Assembly (NCBI RefSeq): GCF_002723915.1
Contig: NZ_BEWL01000016.1
Span: 1 to 55,265 of the forward strand
DNA length: 55,265 nt
DNA from: Gluconobacter albidus
GTDB taxonomy: Bacteria > Pseudomonadota > Alphaproteobacteria > Acetobacterales > Acetobacteraceae
Reading direction: 5' to 3'
Below the pieces are notes generated by a model. That model searched no databases and was not told where the DNA came from. It saw only the letters and a list, made by a program, of their open reading frames with translations. Positions 52,473 to 55,265 of the stretch are shown in pieces. A program made the position numbers and the translations under genes. Numbering within the stretch: the first letter of the stretch is position 1; each line of letters opens with the position of its first letter.

Positions 52473-53756
52473 ATGTCCGGCCGTCCCATCGCGTCCTCCG
52501 CCGACCCTGCCTGTAGCGACACTGCGTCTACGTCAGGAAAACCCCCTGAAAAACCTGGGAAAAAATCCGGCGAGAAACTGCTGCCGGACGGTGATTTTCC
52601 GGACCCCACGCTCGACCGCAACCTGCTGCGCGAACATCTGAACATCCGGGACATGTGCGTCCTGATCCTGACGATTCTTGCCGTGTTCTATTCGCTGTAT
52701 TTCACGGCGCCCATCCTGCTTCCCTTCGTCTTCGCGCTCGTGCTGAACCTGCTCATGATCGCGCCCATGCGATTCCTGACCCAGCGTCTGCGCCTGCCCC
52801 GGCATCTGGCGGGGCTGCTGCTGATTGTCATGATGTTCGGAATCGTGGGCGGAATCGCCACGACGATTTCCGTTCCGGCCGCCGGCTGGATCACCCGTGC
52901 CCCACAGACGCTCCCCGCGTTGCAGAGCAAGCTGGCCGTTCTCAGCGGGCCGATCGACATGATCCAGCACGATTACATGCGCCTGTCGGCCATGTTCAGC
53001 GGCCATTCGGGCAACACGCATACAGCGCATGGCGTCACCGAACCGATCAGCGGTGAGACGGCGCTCTCCCGGCTCGGCTCTTCCGTTCTCGCCGGGACGC
53101 GCGAGCTTGCAGGCGGCTTCTTCTCGATGCTGCTGATGCTGTTCTTCCTCATGACGGAAGGCGACACGCTCCTGCGCCGCTGCGTCGAGATCATGCCGAC
53201 CTACGCCAAGAAGCGCCGTCTCGTGGAAATGGCGACCCAGATCGAGCAGAATGTCTCGCTCTATCTCGTCACGATCACGATGATGAATCTGGGTGTGGGG
53301 CTGGTGAACATGATCCAGTGCTGGGCGACCGGCATGCCCAACCCGCTCCTGTGGGGCGTGCTGGCCTTCCTACTGAACTACATCCCCATCATCGGGCCGC
53401 TCACGGGTGTGGTCGTCTATTTCGTGGTCGGGCTGTTCAGTTTCCCCTCCCTGCTGTACGCGCTCCTGCCGCCGTCGATCTATCTGCTGATCCATGTGCT
53501 GGAAGGCGAGACCATCACGCCCATGCTGCTGGCCCGACGCTTCACACTCAATCCCGTTTTCGTCATGGGATCACTGTTGTTCTGGGACTGGATGTGGGGC
53601 ATCTCCGGTGCGTTCCTGTCCGTGCCGATGCTCGCGGTTTTCAAGATCGTCTGTGACCATATCGAAGTGCTGGCGCCGCTCGGCCATGTGCTGGGCGGCC
53701 CGACGAGGCGGACGATCAGTAGTGCCATCGTTGCGCAGCTTCAGTCCGAGCCGTGA
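52473..53756 (+). CDS. AI-2E family transporter
   Basis: Inner-membrane protein of about 427 residues, COG0628 family. A polar Pro/Lys-rich N-terminal tail precedes about eight helices; the family signature is in the C-terminal half (LLWGVLAFLLNYIPIIGPLTGVVVYFVVGLF, LEGETITPMLLARRFTLNPVFVMGSLLFWDWMWGISGAFLSVPMLAVFKIV). Members have been proposed to export autoinducer-2 or act as sodium/proton antiporters; the substrate here is unknown. The start is uncertain: ATG at 52473, or one at 52359 that adds 38 residues. The four-hairpin repeat follows its stop. Confidence 0.88.
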   Translation: MSGRPIASSADPACSDTASTSGKPPEKPGKKSGEKLLPDGDFPDPTLDRNLLREHLNIRDMCVLILTILAVFYSLYFTAPILLPFVFALVLNLLMIAPMRFLTQRLRLPRHLAGLLLIVMMFGIVGGIATTISVPAAGWITRAPQTLPALQSKLAVLSGPIDMIQHDYMRLSAMFSGHSGNTHTAHGVTEPISGETALSRLGSSVLAGTRELAGGFFSMLLMLFFLMTEGDTLLRRCVEIMPTYAKKRRLVEMATQIEQNVSLYLVTITMMNLGVGLVNMIQCWATGMPNPLLWGVLAFLLNYIPIIGPLTGVVVYFVVGLFSFPSLLYALLPPSIYLLIHVLEGETITPMLLARRFTLNPVFVMGSLLFWDWMWGISGAFLSVPMLAVFKIVCDHIEVLAPLGHVLGGPTRRTISSAIVAQLQSEP

Positions 53757-53760
53757 GGAT

Positions 53761-53870
53761 CGGGGCGTTGCCCCGCGCCCCACAAAGGGGCTCGCCCCCT
53801 TTGATCCCGTTTGTAAATTCATAGGTTCAGAGGGACTGCGTCCCTTTGCGGGTTTCAGGGCAGCGCCCTG
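53761..53870. repeat. Four-hairpin intergenic element, copy 2
   Basis: Hairpins in the same order as copy 1: CGGGGC/GCCCCG (53761-53775), AAAGGGG/CCCCTTT (53784-53802), AGAGGGAC/GTCCCTTT (53829-53847) and CAGGGC/GCCCTG (53856-53870). It lies four bases after the transporter stop and before gmk. Stems are kept although several bases differ from copy 1 on both arms. Confidence 0.8.
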
Positions 53871-53964
53871 AACAGGCTCCGAATATCTGGCCACCCCCAC
53901 CCCTTTCACGCTAGACGCTTCGGCAGAACATTCCTGTCCGGCCCATTATTCCTAAGGAGACCCC

Positions 53965-54591
53965 ATGACCCAACTGCCCCGCCGTGGCGTCTGTCTGGTG
54001 ATCTCGGCCCCGTCTGGTGCGGGCAAGTCCACCATTGCCAACGCCCTGCGCGCTTCGGAGCCGACCCTGCGCCATTCCGTCTCGGTCACGACGCGCGGAC
54101 CGCGTCCGGGGGAAGTCGAGGGGGTGCATTACCATTTCCGGGATATCGCGGAATTCCGCCGCATGGCTGCGGATGGCGAGCTTCTGGAATGGGCGGAAGT
54201 GTTCGGCCGGGGCTATGGCACGCCGCGCGCCCCGGTTGAGGAAGCCCTGGATGCCGGGCATGACATGGTGTTCGATATCGACTGGCAGGGGCACCGCCTT
54301 TTACGCGCGGCCCTGCCGGACGATGTGGTGAGCCTGTTCGTTCTGCCGCCGTCTCTGGAAGAACTGGAACGCCGCCTGAACAAGCGCGCTTCGGACCATC
54401 CGGAAGAAATCGCCAAGCGCATGCAGGCGGCGCTGAACGAAATTTCCCACTGGTCCGAATTCGATCACACGATCATCAATTCGGAGCTCGACACGGCGAT
54501 TTCGCAGGCCCGCTCAGTCCTGACGGCCGCCCGGCTCGCAACACGGCGTCAGCGTAACCTGCCGGGCATGGTCGCCAGCTTCAGCCGCTGA
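53965..54591 (+). CDS. gmk: Guanylate kinase
   Basis: Makes GDP from GMP and ATP. The 208 residues show VISAPSGAGKSTI (P-loop), VSVTTRGPRPGEVEGVHYHF and the GMP-binding YGTPRAPVEEAL, FDIDWQG. AAGGAG lies before the ATG. The gene ends by overlapping the oppositely directed slipin gene by 11 bases. Confidence 0.97.
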   Translation: MTQLPRRGVCLVISAPSGAGKSTIANALRASEPTLRHSVSVTTRGPRPGEVEGVHYHFRDIAEFRRMAADGELLEWAEVFGRGYGTPRAPVEEALDAGHDMVFDIDWQGHRLLRAALPDDVVSLFVLPPSLEELERRLNKRASDHPEEIAKRMQAALNEISHWSEFDHTIINSELDTAISQARSVLTAARLATRRQRNLPGMVASFSR

Positions 54592-55265
54592 CCTCACCGG
54601 TCGCAGCCGGGGCACCCGCCTCCGGCTGGACGATCTGCATCGCGGCGGCGAAGGCCGTTGCGGATGTCATGACATCCGCCATGGTCGTCGGCATCAGGAT
54701 GGTGGTGCCGCGGTTCTTGTTCATTTCAAAAATTCGGTTGATCTGAAGGATCTGGAGCGCGATCGGCGAGGCCTCGTACGTCTTGGCTGCCTGCGCCAGT
54801 TCGTGCGCCACTTCCCGCTCCGCCGAAGCCAGCGTGACGCGGGCCGCACGCTCGCGCTCGGCCTGCGCCTGACGGCTCATGGCGTCCTGAAGACTGTCGG
54901 GCAGTTGTACGTCACGAATCTCGACAGCCTGAACCGTAACGCCCCATTCGCGCGTCTTGCTTTCGATGAGGTCACGTAGTTCCCCGTCGATGCGGCGGCG
55001 GTCTTCCAGCAGCGTCGCCAGATCCGAACTGCCGACAACCTCGCGCAGCGTCGTGAGCGCAACCATCGAGACCGAACCCTCGTAGTTGTCCAGCTCCGTG
55101 ATGGCCCGCAGCGGATCATGCACCATCCAGAACACGACCGCGTCCACATCCACCGGCGTCGTATCGCGCGTCAGGGTCTGACGCGTATGCACGGGCACCG
55201 TGCGGATGCGCTGGTCCACAACGGCGTCAATCTGATCGAGAAAAGGCACGATCAGGAACAGGCCC
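54581..55265 (-). CDS. Slipin / SPFH (band 7) family protein, 5' end outside window
   Basis: Membrane-associated stomatin-like protein; only the last 228 or so residues are in the window and its start lies beyond 55265. GLFLIVPFLDQIDAVVDQRI at the edge is the end of the membrane-proximal part; TPVDVDAVVFWMVHDPLRAI, ALTTLREVVGSSDLATLLEDR and WGVTVQAVEIRDVQLPDSLQDAMSRQAQAERERAARV are the SPFH core. Slipins are often paired with NfeD-type proteases, which cannot be seen here. Convergent with gmk. Confidence 0.9.
   Translation of the reverse strand, partial: GLFLIVPFLDQIDAVVDQRIRTVPVHTRQTLTRDTTPVDVDAVVFWMVHDPLRAITELDNYEGSVSMVALTTLREVVGSSDLATLLEDRRRIDGELRDLIESKTREWGVTVQAVEIRDVQLPDSLQDAMSRQAQAERERAARVTLASAEREVAHELAQAAKTYEASPIALQILQINRIFEMNKNRGTTILMPTTMADVMTSATAFAAAMQIVQPEAGAPAATGEVSG

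Noticed and set aside
1-55265. CRISPR arrays, tRNA and rRNA genes, prophage
   Set aside because: No regularly spaced direct repeats, no tRNA cloverleaf or rRNA segment, and no phage structural genes were seen.

Overview
The window looks like chromosomal DNA of an acetic acid bacterium, most likely Gluconobacter. The evidence is a complete pqqABCDE cluster whose 26-residue PqqA matches the Gluconobacter peptide as I remember it, an FNR-type regulator of the GoxR kind, GC-rich coding DNA with generally intact genes, and alphaproteobacterial families such as DUF3297, COG3146 and entericidin. No rRNA, tRNA, CRISPR array or prophage was seen.

Layout. 1-702: a broken IS5-type transposase. 703-4575: an AT-rich, leftward three-gene unit (protein of unknown function, FkbH-like HAD-IIIC protein, acyl carrier protein) that looks acquired and ends exactly at the IS. 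4980-7483: sulfide:quinone oxidoreductase-like enzyme, nucleoside hydrolase, DUF3297. 7661-15049: lipase-like lipoprotein lacking its nucleophile, SDR dehydrogenase, a lone RND pump, S9 peptidase. 15083-17644: flgF-flgG-flgA. 17727-26396: COG3146 acyltransferase, RidA, ClC channel, esterase, a helical protein that may have a haem-oxygenase-like fold, GGDEF-EAL protein, AlkA glycosylase. 26634-29762: TonB, a lipoprotein and an outer-membrane barrel candidate. 29915-31492: prs and a phosphoglycerate-mutase-like phosphatase. 31626-33031: an AT-rich island with a family 2 glycosyltransferase split by a poly-A frameshift, then a gene-poor stretch with long palindromes. 33032-34972: M61 peptidase. 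35138-40920: a tripartite HME-type RND efflux operon. 41181-43375: ompW and the FNR-type regulator, divergent around an FNR-type palindrome, then a small secreted coiled-coil protein. 43420-45261: photolyase and entericidin. 45377-49075: FMN riboswitch and ribD-ribE-ribBA-ribH. 49099-52275: pqqEDCBA read leftward. 52473-55265: AI-2E-family transporter, guanylate kinase and a slipin cut by the window end.

Working together: rib genes make FMN/FAD and pqq genes make PQQ, cofactors of the periplasmic and membrane dehydrogenases on which these bacteria depend. The FNR-type regulator could tie oxygen or redox state to envelope gene expression. Three secretion or uptake systems (lone RND, tripartite RND, TonB) and several envelope lipoproteins account for much of the rest.

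Most notable: (i) the FkbH-ACP-unknown unit with no polyketide synthase beside it, a candidate acyl/glyceryl transfer system probably acting on a surface glycan; (ii) two copies of an intergenic element built of four consecutive hairpins with compensatory base changes; (iii) a glycosyltransferase interrupted at an A9 tract, possibly switchable; (iv) a lipase fold with Ala for the catalytic Ser; (v) a Ser/Thr-rich insertion in the lone RND pump.
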